DNA of 64,000 nt, taken from Marinobacterium lutimaris (GTDB lineage Bacteria > Pseudomonadota > Gammaproteobacteria > Pseudomonadales > Balneatricaceae). Below, piece after piece: positions 38,888-47,681 of this stretch (the stretch's first letter is position 1; each line of letters starts with the position of its first letter). Under the pieces are notes generated by a model. The model made no database searches, was not told where the DNA came from, and saw nothing but the letters and a program-made list of their open reading frames with translations. The translations under genes and the position numbers were made by a program. Location: contig NZ_FNVQ01000005.1 in NCBI RefSeq assembly GCF_900108065.1, positions 372,001 through 436,000 of the forward strand, read 5' to 3'.

Positions 38888-40348
38888 TTAGTCCACACAC
38901 TCTGTGTGCGGCAACCAGAGACGCCAGGATAGCGTCAGCGGCTCATGGTCGGGCAGACGCGGCCAAGGCACGCTGAACTGTCCCTCGGCATCCCAGTCGC
39001 CTAGTTCTGCCAGCGTTTTATCCCAGCGGGGGCGGTCGCCCTCCGCAATCTCGATCATCCCCTGCTCTGCGACCCACCGGACATCAGCCCAGGGCGCCAG
39101 CCTGAGATCGGACTCGGGCACCGCCGATACGCCAGGCAACTCCAGCGCTAGCAGCTCCGCCGGCCAGTACTGTCCGGCCACAAGCTGAAGCGGGCACTCC
39201 GTATGCTCTCCCCAGACTTGCGACAGAGTCTGCGCCAGGGCCTCATCGGGCCAACCGGTGCGGGAAGGCTTATCGCGGATCTGATCCTTAAAACCGACGA
39301 ACAGCAGCATCAGCACAGTCAGCAGCAGCAGGAAACCACCAAAGGCCCATAGCAGCGGTCGCTGGCGCTGCCTTAGAACCTCGGCCGGGATCATCGACGC
39401 CAGCATCAGCCCGGACAGATTCCACATCGGCGTGCCCCACATATCCCGGGTACCCGCTCCGGTAATCATGGCGCCAATCACGGTAAGCAGTGCGGGAGCC
39501 AGCCCCATAAACAGGATAAACCCGGCGTTCGAATCGGGCTTTTGCCAATAGCTGCGCCGCCAGAAGCCGGCAACCAGCAGTAGAATAAACAGCGGTAAAT
39601 GGTCGATCAGTTGTACCAGCAGGAAGCGTAACGCCCCCCAAGCGGACCAGCCCTGTTCAACAGCCCTGGCAGAGCGGCCCTCAAAATAGGAGAACGGCAG
39701 AAACTCATGCTGCATCAACCAGAACAGATGCGGCAGAAACAACAATACCATGGCCAGAACCCCAACCCACGGCTGGGGACGCAGCAGCTCCTTGCGCAGT
39801 TCCGGCCGCCAGAGCAGCCACAGGAACATCGCCGCCAGCAGCACCAGCGTCGAGTACTTGGTTAACAGGCCAAGTCCCGCCACCAGGCCCAGCAGCAGCC
39901 AGTCGCCATAGCGCCAGTCGGTAATAGCACGGTGGAACAGCAGCACTGCCGCTGCCCAGAGCGGCATCTGCGCGATGTTGTGATTGAACTCCATGCTGGG
40001 CCAGGTGAAGTAGTAAACGCCCATCAGCGCCAATACCCCAAAGGCTGACTGCTCGCAGCTCAATAGCCGGCAGCCAATCCGCCAGACACAGTACAATGTC
40101 AGAGCGATACAGAGCTGGCTGAGAATGAAGGGGCCCATGTCCCCTAAGGTGGAATAGAAGAGATGAAGTACCCAGGCCGGAAACGGCGGGTGCTTGTAAT
40201 AGCCCCACTGCCATTCCCTTCCCCAGTAGGCCCCCTCAACAACGTCGAGAGGCAGGCTTTCGACCAATAGGCCAGGCAGTAGCCCCCAGATCAGCAGCTG
40301 CGCGAGGAGCAGATACACCACCCCCTTAAACGCGGCATTCTGCGGCAC
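38888..40348 (-). CDS. ArnT/PMT-like integral-membrane glycosyltransferase (GT-C)
   Basis: This 486-residue protein has about ten membrane helices and a C-terminal soluble part. The catalytic loop after helix 1 reads SLPLDVVEGAYWGREWQWGY, with the acidic residue and the following KHPPF typical of ArnT and PMT-type transferases that use polyprenyl-phosphate sugars. Such enzymes act in the periplasm on lipid A, LPS core or protein. It lies 3 bp behind msbA on the same strand and converges on the deacetylase gene, which points to lipid A or LPS as acceptor. Confidence 0.88.
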   Translation of the reverse strand: MPQNAAFKGVVYLLLAQLLIWGLLPGLLVESLPLDVVEGAYWGREWQWGYYKHPPFPAWVLHLFYSTLGDMGPFILSQLCIALTLYCVWRIGCRLLSCEQSAFGVLALMGVYYFTWPSMEFNHNIAQMPLWAAAVLLFHRAITDWRYGDWLLLGLVAGLGLLTKYSTLVLLAAMFLWLLWRPELRKELLRPQPWVGVLAMVLLFLPHLFWLMQHEFLPFSYFEGRSARAVEQGWSAWGALRFLLVQLIDHLPLFILLLVAGFWRRSYWQKPDSNAGFILFMGLAPALLTVIGAMITGAGTRDMWGTPMWNLSGLMLASMIPAEVLRQRQRPLLWAFGGFLLLLTVLMLLFVGFKDQIRDKPSRTGWPDEALAQTLSQVWGEHTECPLQLVAGQYWPAELLALELPGVSAVPESDLRLAPWADVRWVAEQGMIEIAEGDRPRWDKTLAELGDWDAEGQFSVPWPRLPDHEPLTLSWRLWLPHTECVD

Positions 40349-40351
40349 GGC

Positions 40352-42127
40352 TCAGGCCCCTCCGGCCTCCTGCTGAACGCGGAAGCTGGCATAGGCGCCC
40401 TCTTTTGCCAGCAACTCCTGGTGGGAGCCTTTTTCAATGATCTCGCCATCGTCCATGACAACAATCATGTCCGCTTTCTCAATTGTAGAAAGTCGGTGAG
40501 CGATCACTAACGTTGTACGACCTTTGACAACAGACTCCAGTGCCGCCTGGATATGCCGTTCAGACTCGGTATCGAGCGCCGATGTGGCCTCATCGAGTAT
40601 CAGCAGCGGTGCATCCTTGAGAATGGCACGGGCAATCGCGATACGCTGACGCTGACCACCTGAGAGCATCACGCCATCTTCGCCGATCATCGTATCCAGT
40701 CCATTTTCCAGCCGGTCCAGAAACTCGGTGACATGAGCAGCTTCTGCTGCCGCCATGATCGCCTCACGACTGGCCCCGGCCATTGCCCCGTAGGCGATGT
40801 TATCGGCCAGAGTACCGTTGAACAGCACCACATGCTGGTTGACCAGGGCGATCTGTTCACGCAGGGAGAGCAACGAATAGTCGTTCAGGGAGACCCCATC
40901 GAGCAAAATATTGCCTTCCCAGCCATCATTGAAACGCGGCAGCATCGCCGCCAGGGTCGACTTGCCACTGCCGGAACGCCCCACCAGCGCCACCGTTGAG
41001 CCGGAGGGAATATCCAGGGAGATACCCTTCAACGCAGGTGTGTCCTGCCCTGGGTAAGTAAAACGCACCTGTTCAAAGCGAAGATCACCGCTAACACCCT
41101 TGGCGTTGCGCTCACCGGAGTCACGCTCGGCGGGCTGATCCATCACGTCAAAGATCGATTCTGCCGCAGCCACACCCTTCTGGATGATCGAGCTGATCTC
41201 GGTTAACTGGCGCAGCGGCTTGGTGATAAGCCCGGCCGCGGTCAAAAAGGCCACAAAACCGCCCGTGGTCATGGTGCCCATCACCGACGGATGCATGGCG
41301 ATAAACAGCAGCCCCGCCAGAGCCATGGCGATAATGAACTGTACTATTGGCGTGTTCAGCGACTGGGTGACCACCATCTTCATCATCTGACGTCGATTAT
41401 TGTCGCTGGCCTTGTGGAATCGCTGCCGCTCCTGCTGCGTTCCACCAAAGATTCGTACCACCTGGTAACCCTTGATCGACTCGGAAGCCGAGCTGGTGAT
41501 ATCTCCCACCGATTTCTGCAGACGACGGCTGAGCATCCGCATCCGCTTTGAAGCAATGGTGACGACAATGCCGATAAACGGCGCCGCCAGCACGAACACC
41601 AGGGTCAGTTTCCAGTTGAGATAGAGCAGGTATCCCATCAGGCCGACCACGGTCAGGCCCTCACGCAGACCGGTTTTGATGGCATTGGTGACCGCCCCTG
41701 TCACCTGCTCCACGTTATAGGTCAGCTTGGCCAGCAGCTCGCCGCTGGCGGTGCGCTGATAGTAACTGCTTGGCAGCGTCAGCATCCGGTCGAACAGGTC
41801 GGTGCGCAGGGCATGAACCACCTGACGCGCCACATGACTGATCGTATAGGTTCCGATGAAAGTGCCTATACCGCGCAGCGCGAAGATCACCAGCACGGTC
41901 AGAGCCAGCATACCGCGCTGATCGAGTTCCCCCGCCTGCACCGCATTGACCACCTGTTCCAGCCAGCGCGCGGACCAGGCCTGAGTCGCACCATAGATCG
42001 CGAAACCGATAAAACTGGCAACAAATGCTACCCAGTATGGCCGGGCATAGCCGAGCAGGCGCTTATACAACTGCCAGGTGCTATGAACGGCGCCCTCCTG
42101 ATTCTGACTGCTCGTTTTACTACTCAT
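40352..42127 (-). CDS. msbA: Lipid A export ABC transporter MsbA
   Basis: This 591-residue half transporter flips lipid A-core across the inner membrane. A six-helix domain is followed by an ATPase with Walker A GRSGSGKSTLAAM (about residue 385), signature LSGGQRQRIAIARA and Walker B LLILDEATSALD. The ATG at 42127 (MSSKTSSQNQEG) gives the normal family length; the longer ORF adds 27 unlikely residues. It is the first gene of a two-gene unit with the ArnT-like transferase and is divergent from the acyltransferase gene. Confidence 0.95.
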   Translation of the reverse strand: MSSKTSSQNQEGAVHSTWQLYKRLLGYARPYWVAFVASFIGFAIYGATQAWSARWLEQVVNAVQAGELDQRGMLALTVLVIFALRGIGTFIGTYTISHVARQVVHALRTDLFDRMLTLPSSYYQRTASGELLAKLTYNVEQVTGAVTNAIKTGLREGLTVVGLMGYLLYLNWKLTLVFVLAAPFIGIVVTIASKRMRMLSRRLQKSVGDITSSASESIKGYQVVRIFGGTQQERQRFHKASDNNRRQMMKMVVTQSLNTPIVQFIIAMALAGLLFIAMHPSVMGTMTTGGFVAFLTAAGLITKPLRQLTEISSIIQKGVAAAESIFDVMDQPAERDSGERNAKGVSGDLRFEQVRFTYPGQDTPALKGISLDIPSGSTVALVGRSGSGKSTLAAMLPRFNDGWEGNILLDGVSLNDYSLLSLREQIALVNQHVVLFNGTLADNIAYGAMAGASREAIMAAAEAAHVTEFLDRLENGLDTMIGEDGVMLSGGQRQRIAIARAILKDAPLLILDEATSALDTESERHIQAALESVVKGRTTLVIAHRLSTIEKADMIVVMDDGEIIEKGSHQELLAKEGAYASFRVQQEAGGA

Positions 42128-42291
42128 AAGCCTCTCAATCGATACTCTCGGCAAGCGGGCAACATTATACACAGCTGGCACTGGCGGCGCTGTGAGGAGA
42201 TCCGCCACGCCCGACCGGCCCCAAATCCCGAATCATTTGCCGCCTACAGGAGCGCGACTTAGAATAGCCGCGAACCCTGGGGACAGATTTC

Positions 42292-43227
42292 ATGGCACGC
42301 GAAAAACGACAGAGATTCCAGAACAGGCCGTTCTGGCACCCAATCTTCTGGCCCAACTGGCTCAGCACCGGAGCACTGTGGGTACTTAACCGACTTCCCT
42401 ATCGAGCCCAGCTGGGCCTTGGTAAGTTGCTTGGTCTCGCCCTTTTCCGACTGGTTCCTGCGCGACGCCAGGTTGTCGAGGTTAACGCAAGATTGTGCTT
42501 CCCGGAACTGACAGAGCAGGAACGGAAGCGTTTTGTACGTGACGTTTTTATCAATAACGGTATCGGTGTTTTCGAAACATCCATGGCCTGGTGGACGCCT
42601 CGCAGGCATTTTGAGAACAGGGTCGAGCTCAAAGGGCGCGAATACCTGGACCAGGCACTGGAGCAGGGCAAGGGTATACTCCTGCTGGGTGCGCATTTTT
42701 CGACGCTGGACCTCGGAGGACTGCTGTTCTCTGAGTTCTATCCCGTTGATGCCATGTATCGCAGGCACAACAACCCGCTGATGGAAGAGATTATCAAAAA
42801 AGGCCGTAGCCGCTACTTCGGTCAATCCATCGAGCGAGCTGACATCCGTTCGGTGATTCGCGCACTGCGTAAAAATCACATCATCTGGTATGCACCCGAT
42901 CAGGACTTTGGCTCCAAGCAATCGGTGTTCGTGCCTTTCTTCGGTGTTAATGCCGCCACAATTACGGCGACGGCCCGTCTGGCCAAGCTCAACGGCTCAC
43001 CGGTGATGATGCTGGCCCAGCATCGTCTGCCAGATGGTCGTTATGAGCTGGAGCTCTTTCCGCCCATCACGGGCTTCCCGACCGGCAACGAAGAAACCGA
43101 CGCATCACTGGTCAACGCGGAGATTGAGCGCGCCATCCGCAAAGACCCGACACAGTACATGTGGGTACATCGACGCTTCAAAACCCAGCCTGATGGTAAA
43201 AACCGTCTCTACAGCCAGAAGCCATGA
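42292..43227 (+). CDS. Lipid A biosynthesis acyltransferase (LpxL/HtrB family)
   Basis: This 311-residue membrane-associated enzyme transfers a secondary acyl chain to lipid A. The catalytic HX4D motif is His135 to Asp140 in GAHFSTLD, with the conserved MYRRHNNPLMEE and WYAPDQDFG segments downstream. An N-terminal hydrophobic region (about 40-56) anchors it. The gene could be lpxL or a paralogue; acyl chain choice cannot be read from sequence. It overlaps the next gene by 4 bp. Confidence 0.92.
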   Translation: MAREKRQRFQNRPFWHPIFWPNWLSTGALWVLNRLPYRAQLGLGKLLGLALFRLVPARRQVVEVNARLCFPELTEQERKRFVRDVFINNGIGVFETSMAWWTPRRHFENRVELKGREYLDQALEQGKGILLLGAHFSTLDLGGLLFSEFYPVDAMYRRHNNPLMEEIIKKGRSRYFGQSIERADIRSVIRALRKNHIIWYAPDQDFGSKQSVFVPFFGVNAATITATARLAKLNGSPVMMLAQHRLPDGRYELELFPPITGFPTGNEETDASLVNAEIERAIRKDPTQYMWVHRRFKTQPDGKNRLYSQKP

Positions 43228-44138
43228 CTGAATCAGCTAACAACCACGCCACGCCCGGACCTTTAAAGCCGTTTCTGAGAGGCGTGCTGCGCAAATCAGC
43301 CCTTATTCTGGCGCCTTTCGGCATAACCCGTAACGGAAGAGCACGCGTCCGGGAATTCTTCGACGACCGGATCATCAGCCTCTACCGGGACGATATAGAG
43401 TCGTTTATTCGCCGCTACCCGAAAGTCTGGAGCGAAGAGGAAACAATTCAGTACATCATCGACCACAAAGCAAGTATATGCAGGTATGGGGATGGTGAAC
43501 TTAAACTGATTGTAGGTGAGCGTCACAAGTCATTTCAGGATGTGAATCCTGCGCTGAATAATCGGCTGCTTGAAGTATTGCACAGCGATGACCCCAACAT
43601 ACTGATCGGAGTTCACCCGGTAAGGAATTTTCACGCTCTGGGTAGAATCTGGCAAAAATTCATCATCCGTATAGGCGATGAAGTACTTGGCCTTTTGGAT
43701 TTGCAACGCGAGTATCCCTCGATGGGAGCCTTCCGCGTATTGCCCAGGGATAGCAAAGAATCCCTCATAAAGCGTGTGCGGCTGATTAAAGAGATCTGGG
43801 AAGGCCGGAATGTGGTGCTGGTAACGGGAAAAAACAGTCGTTTCACATTCGAAGAAGAGCTCTTTAATAACGCGGCCTCTGTCGAGTTCTTTTACGCCCC
43901 GTCAAAAAACGCATTCGACCGCTATGAAGAGATACTGAGCGACATCCAGAAGAAGTACCCCAAAGAGAACTACCTGATACTCCCAGTACTAGGCCCTACC
44001 GCTACCATCCTGGCCTATGACCTGGCCAAAGCAGGATATCAGGCGATCGATTTTGGTCAGATGCCCGGCACCTTCAAAAAAGCCAAGCAGCACCTTTACG
44101 GCAACGAAGAGGCTAAAATCGAAGAGCTTTTAAGATAA
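43224..44138 (+). CDS. GT-D fold glycosyltransferase (DUF1792-type)
   Basis: This 304-residue protein shows SICRYGDGELKLI near residue 85-97, giving the DxE metal motif (Asp90, Glu92) of the GT-D fold. NVVLVTGKNSRF near residue 198 and LILPVLGPTATILAYDLAKAGYQAIDFG near the end are also typical. GT-D enzymes were first described in serine-rich protein glycosylation and occur in many capsule and LPS loci. Translational coupling to an LpxL-type gene is unusual and suggests that it acts on lipid A or inner core. The sugar and acceptor are unknown. Confidence 0.78.
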   Translation: MTESANNHATPGPLKPFLRGVLRKSALILAPFGITRNGRARVREFFDDRIISLYRDDIESFIRRYPKVWSEEETIQYIIDHKASICRYGDGELKLIVGERHKSFQDVNPALNNRLLEVLHSDDPNILIGVHPVRNFHALGRIWQKFIIRIGDEVLGLLDLQREYPSMGAFRVLPRDSKESLIKRVRLIKEIWEGRNVVLVTGKNSRFTFEEELFNNAASVEFFYAPSKNAFDRYEEILSDIQKKYPKENYLILPVLGPTATILAYDLAKAGYQAIDFGQMPGTFKKAKQHLYGNEEAKIEELLR

Positions 44139-44147
44139 AAGCTCTTC
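44121..44147. terminator. Palindrome across the GT-D gene stop, possible convergent terminator
   Basis: GAAGAGCTTTT (44121-44131) pairs perfectly with AAAAGCTCTTC (44137-44147) around AAGAT, covering the stop codon. It lies between convergent genes, but it lacks a following T tract. Confidence 0.45.
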
Positions 44148-44179
44148 GAGAGACACACAAAGTCCAAGCCTGCCAAACT

Positions 44180-45340
44180 TTAAGCAAGTTTCTCTTTTGC
44201 TGACTGTGAGCTTTTGGCGAACAGAGGCTTAAAGAATATCCCTGAAAGCGCAAGCGGCATCCATATCAAAAGCCAAGAGATGTTTGGCCCACTGATAATA
44301 TGATGTCTCATCGTCAGAAACATCACCATCGAACATAAAAATGGGCTCAGCCATACGGATTCAGATTTATAAAGGACCCAAGTCAGCCTTAGCATGAGAA
44401 GAAGAAATAGAACGGCCCCAATAATACCACCGTAGAAAAATTGGGAGAATATTAAATTGTGTAGCTGCGCTATTTTCACTTCCCCGACGTAAAGATTGAA
44501 GTCATAACTGTAACCACAGCCAGCCCATACATTACATTCTGATAATACTTTATTGTACGCATTTTCCCAGATAATAAGCCTCGGGTAATTATTGTGTTCG
44601 AATCTATCGACATTGAAATAGATAAATCCGCCCAAAATTACCAAGAATGCTGAAGCCATAATAACTGTTTTATATTGTTTTTTCTGAAAGAAAAGAACAA
44701 GCAATCCAGCTCCCAAGCCTAGATAAGCAGCTCGAGTCTGGAATGGCGCTATAATCAAGCAAGCCAATAGAAAAACCAGAACGCAAGAAATTGGTTTAAG
44801 GTTATTCACAGACATAAGGGAAAGCGCTGTAAATACCAATATACACGAAAGATAAATTTGCTCATGCAGACCCACAACGTCATCCAAGGCTATACGGGGA
44901 AAATCATTTACCCATGCCAAGAAACCATAGTTTTGCACGAAGAATAGTACTGACAACCCTGCTAGTGAAACTGACGATATCAATAAAGGAATCAGCAGAA
45001 AATTGAAAGGGAATTCACGTTCCTGATACAGATGCATCGCAAATACGAACAAATAAATAAATGCGACGTACTTAACCTGCTTCAAGAAAAACAAAAAGTC
45101 ATTGCCCGACCAATATATACTTAAAAGAACGTATGCAAAGTACGCAAAAAGCCAACCAAGGTTTATTGAAAACTTTGGCTTATAGAAAAAAATGGCAACT
45201 AGCGCAGGTAAAAGAGTAAATACGTAAACTATATTTTGTTGAAGGCCAAGAATAACAAAAACTGACATAGACAGCGCGATGGACAAGAAAAATCCTGTTT
45301 CAAGATTATTCTTTCCCAATTTTTTCTCAGGATACATCAT
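44180..45340 (-). CDS. O-antigen ligase/polymerase family membrane protein
   Basis: This protein of about 386 residues has ten or more membrane helices and a larger periplasmic loop near residues 240-310 with RLIIWENAYNKV, followed by a conserved QLHNLIFSQFFYGG. This is the pattern of the Wzy_C/WaaL family (O-antigen ligase or polymerase). Whether it ligates O-antigen to core or polymerises repeats cannot be decided. ATG 45340 follows AAGTGA by 8 bp; a GTG at 45352 is an alternative. The gene is markedly A/T-rich (17 G/C of 60 at 44641-44700), unlike the flanks. Confidence 0.82.
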   Translation of the reverse strand: MMYPEKKLGKNNLETGFFLSIALSMSVFVILGLQQNIVYVFTLLPALVAIFFYKPKFSINLGWLFAYFAYVLLSIYWSGNDFLFFLKQVKYVAFIYLFVFAMHLYQEREFPFNFLLIPLLISSVSLAGLSVLFFVQNYGFLAWVNDFPRIALDDVVGLHEQIYLSCILVFTALSLMSVNNLKPISCVLVFLLACLIIAPFQTRAAYLGLGAGLLVLFFQKKQYKTVIMASAFLVILGGFIYFNVDRFEHNNYPRLIIWENAYNKVLSECNVWAGCGYSYDFNLYVGEVKIAQLHNLIFSQFFYGGIIGAVLFLLLMLRLTWVLYKSESVWLSPFLCSMVMFLTMRHHIISGPNISWLLIWMPLALSGIFFKPLFAKSSQSAKEKLA

Positions 45341-45397
45341 TAATAAAGTCACTTAATACTTCAAAGAAATTTTATTTGGATCTTCAAATACTAACAA

Positions 45398-46408
45398 TCA
45401 ATCGCCGCGTTCCCAGGCTTCGACCCAGCACTTGTTGATAGGTTTAAATTCTTTATTTTTCCATTCACCGACGCTCTCTAAAGATAAGTCACTACATTTA
45501 ATATCCATGGCAGCTCTTTTCGATACCATGTGATCTACCAATGGTACCGTAAGGCTATTGTATTCAGTTTTGTCGGGTCGAATCACTATAGTTGGAAGAC
45601 GCACATTAATCGCTTCGGAGATCATTGACGCACTGTCATGGGTTACGAAAACCTCACAGGCGCCAGTCAAACAATCGAAGACAGTTTTTCGATCACCATC
45701 ACCCCAACAAACAAAGCATTCACAGGCATTTTTATCAATCTGGCTCTTCAATATTTTTTCGGCATCAATCCCCGTTCTGGGTGATGTCGAAACAACCCAT
45801 TTAATGCCAGTAATATCGCTATAATTATTCACAAAGTTAGATATTTTTACCCAGTCATCACTTTGATAGTGGTAACCTTTAGCATCTCCTCCGAGAAGCA
45901 ATAGCGCATACCTGGAACCCTGAAAAACCTCCGATCTTTCTCTGTACTCAGCATAAGACTTCTCCGTTGGCAACATATCGAGCATGACGGTTGCTGAAGC
46001 ACAAGGGGTCGATGGAGTCGATATTAGTTCACCAAATCTTTCAGATTTAACTCTTTTTGGCGATCCAATATAAAATAATTTTGCTTTACTTCCTGCAGCA
46101 AGCAATAACGCAACATATTCAAAAGGAGGTGTTTTAAGAACGATCACATCCGAGTCATTCACTACAGGAATATGACCGCGCATCGCTATCCTTTTTAGAA
46201 ATTTTGCGATATGACTATCTGCTCCGAATAGGCCAATAAGAAAAATAAAAAGCTCATAAAAAGGAAAAAACAACTTCGCTCGAGTTCTTAGATCAACCTT
46301 AAGAGCTGAAGTTTCATGCTCAGGAAAGATATGCTCAGCAACGCTACCGAGCTGCTTATTACTTCCATGATATTGAGAGCACAAATAGTAAGCTTTAGGA
46401 GTTATCAT
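45398..46408 (-). CDS. ELM1-like (DUF1022) protein in the LPS locus, copy 1
   Basis: This protein of about 336 residues is distantly like the mitochondrial-fission ELM1 / DUF1022 family. LLLGGDAKGYHYQSDDW in the middle and VTHDSASMISEAINVRLPTIVI near the C-terminus correspond to the family's two nucleotide-sugar-like sites. Bacterial members occur in LPS and capsule loci and look like GT-B fold glycosyltransferases. The gene is A/T-rich like its downstream neighbour, 57 bp away, so the two probably arrived together. ATG 46408 was chosen over a TTG at 46420. Confidence 0.68.
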   Translation of the reverse strand: MITPKAYYLCSQYHGSNKQLGSVAEHIFPEHETSALKVDLRTRAKLFFPFYELFIFLIGLFGADSHIAKFLKRIAMRGHIPVVNDSDVIVLKTPPFEYVALLLAAGSKAKLFYIGSPKRVKSERFGELISTPSTPCASATVMLDMLPTEKSYAEYRERSEVFQGSRYALLLLGGDAKGYHYQSDDWVKISNFVNNYSDITGIKWVVSTSPRTGIDAEKILKSQIDKNACECFVCWGDGDRKTVFDCLTGACEVFVTHDSASMISEAINVRLPTIVIRPDKTEYNSLTVPLVDHMVSKRAAMDIKCSDLSLESVGEWKNKEFKPINKCWVEAWERGD

Positions 46409-46477
46409 TTCACAATTCAATTACAAGAAAACTGTATTGATGTACCATACGAAACATCAGGCTTTCGTAGGATGATC

Positions 46478-47608
46478 ATGAGCCAAACACATCGCCCCTT
46501 AAAGATCCTGCAACTACTTCCCGCCTTGGATTCAGGCGGTGTCGAACGCGGAACAGTCGAGTTCGCCCGCGAGCTGGTCAAACAGGGGCACGAATCTATC
46601 GTTATCTCCAATGGCGGTCGCCAGGTGGCCAACCTGGAAGCGGAGGGCTCCCGGCATATCAGCATGCCGGTGCATCGCAAGTCGCTGCGCTCGCTGGCAC
46701 TGGTTCGTCCCATGCGCCGCCTGCTGGCCGAACTCAAACCCGATATTATTCATGTCCGTTCCCGCGCTCCCGCCTGGATCGCCTGGCTTGCCTGGCGCAA
46801 ATTGCCTAAGGCTGATCGCCCGCGCCTGGTAAGTACCGTGCATGGAATGTACTCGGTGAATGCTTACAGCGCCATTATGACAAAAGCGGAACACATAATC
46901 GCTATTTCCGATTGTGTGCACGATTACATTACGCAGAATTACGGCATAGACCCCCGCCATATCACCCGAATCTATCGCGGTCTGGACCCTTCAGTGTTTA
47001 ACGATGCTGTCGATCTCAGCCAGTGGCGGGAAAACCTGTTTCGGGAATACCCTCAATTCCAGGGTAAACGCCTGCTGTTGATGCCCGGACGCCTGTCACG
47101 CTGGAAGGGGCAGGAAGCCTTTCTCGATGTCATGCGGGATCTCTGCGCTCTGCGCGATGATTGCCACGGTGTAGTGGTCGGTGGCGCTGAGGATAACAAG
47201 CAGCACTATCTGCAGGAGCTGCTCGATAAGCGCAAAGAACTGGGGCTGGACGACAAAGTCACCTTCGTCGGCCACCGTTCCGATATCCAGGCGTTCTATT
47301 CACTGGCGGATATCACCTGCCACCTGTCCAACAAGGCGGAACCCTTTGGCCGCACCGTGCCTGAGGCACTGGCCTGTGGCTGCCCGGTCATCGCCTATGA
47401 CCGTGGAGGCGCCGCCGAATCTCTGCACCAGGCATTCCCCGAGGGTCTGGTAGAGGCGGACAACCCCAAAGCCTTTGCCCAGCGCGCCCATGAACTTCTG
47501 GAGCGTGAGGCGATCGATATCCACCTGCCCGAAGAGTTCTACCTGCAGCACCAGGCCGACGCCACACTGGAAGTCTATCGCCGGCTGCTGGCCTCGCCGC
47601 CCGGCTGA
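46478..47608 (+). CDS. Family 4 glycosyltransferase
   Basis: This 376-residue GT-B enzyme has the N-terminal glycine loop LPALDSGGVERGTVEFARE (about residue 15) and a C-terminal donor site with PGRLSRWKGQEAFLDV. The retaining EX7E motif is complete (EPFGRTVPE, about residue 290). Such enzymes add sugars to the LPS core. The ATG at 46478 follows AGGA at a good distance; the ORF upstream overlaps the divergent gene. Base composition returns to the high-GC norm at this gene. Confidence 0.88.
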   Translation: MSQTHRPLKILQLLPALDSGGVERGTVEFARELVKQGHESIVISNGGRQVANLEAEGSRHISMPVHRKSLRSLALVRPMRRLLAELKPDIIHVRSRAPAWIAWLAWRKLPKADRPRLVSTVHGMYSVNAYSAIMTKAEHIIAISDCVHDYITQNYGIDPRHITRIYRGLDPSVFNDAVDLSQWRENLFREYPQFQGKRLLLMPGRLSRWKGQEAFLDVMRDLCALRDDCHGVVVGGAEDNKQHYLQELLDKRKELGLDDKVTFVGHRSDIQAFYSLADITCHLSNKAEPFGRTVPEALACGCPVIAYDRGGAAESLHQAFPEGLVEADNPKAFAQRAHELLEREAIDIHLPEEFYLQHQADATLEVYRRLLASPPG

Positions 47609-47681
47609 GGCTGCCCCTCAATACCCGGATCGGCTACACTTCGCGCTACTGCATTTTTACCCCCGACTGGACGGATTCGCC

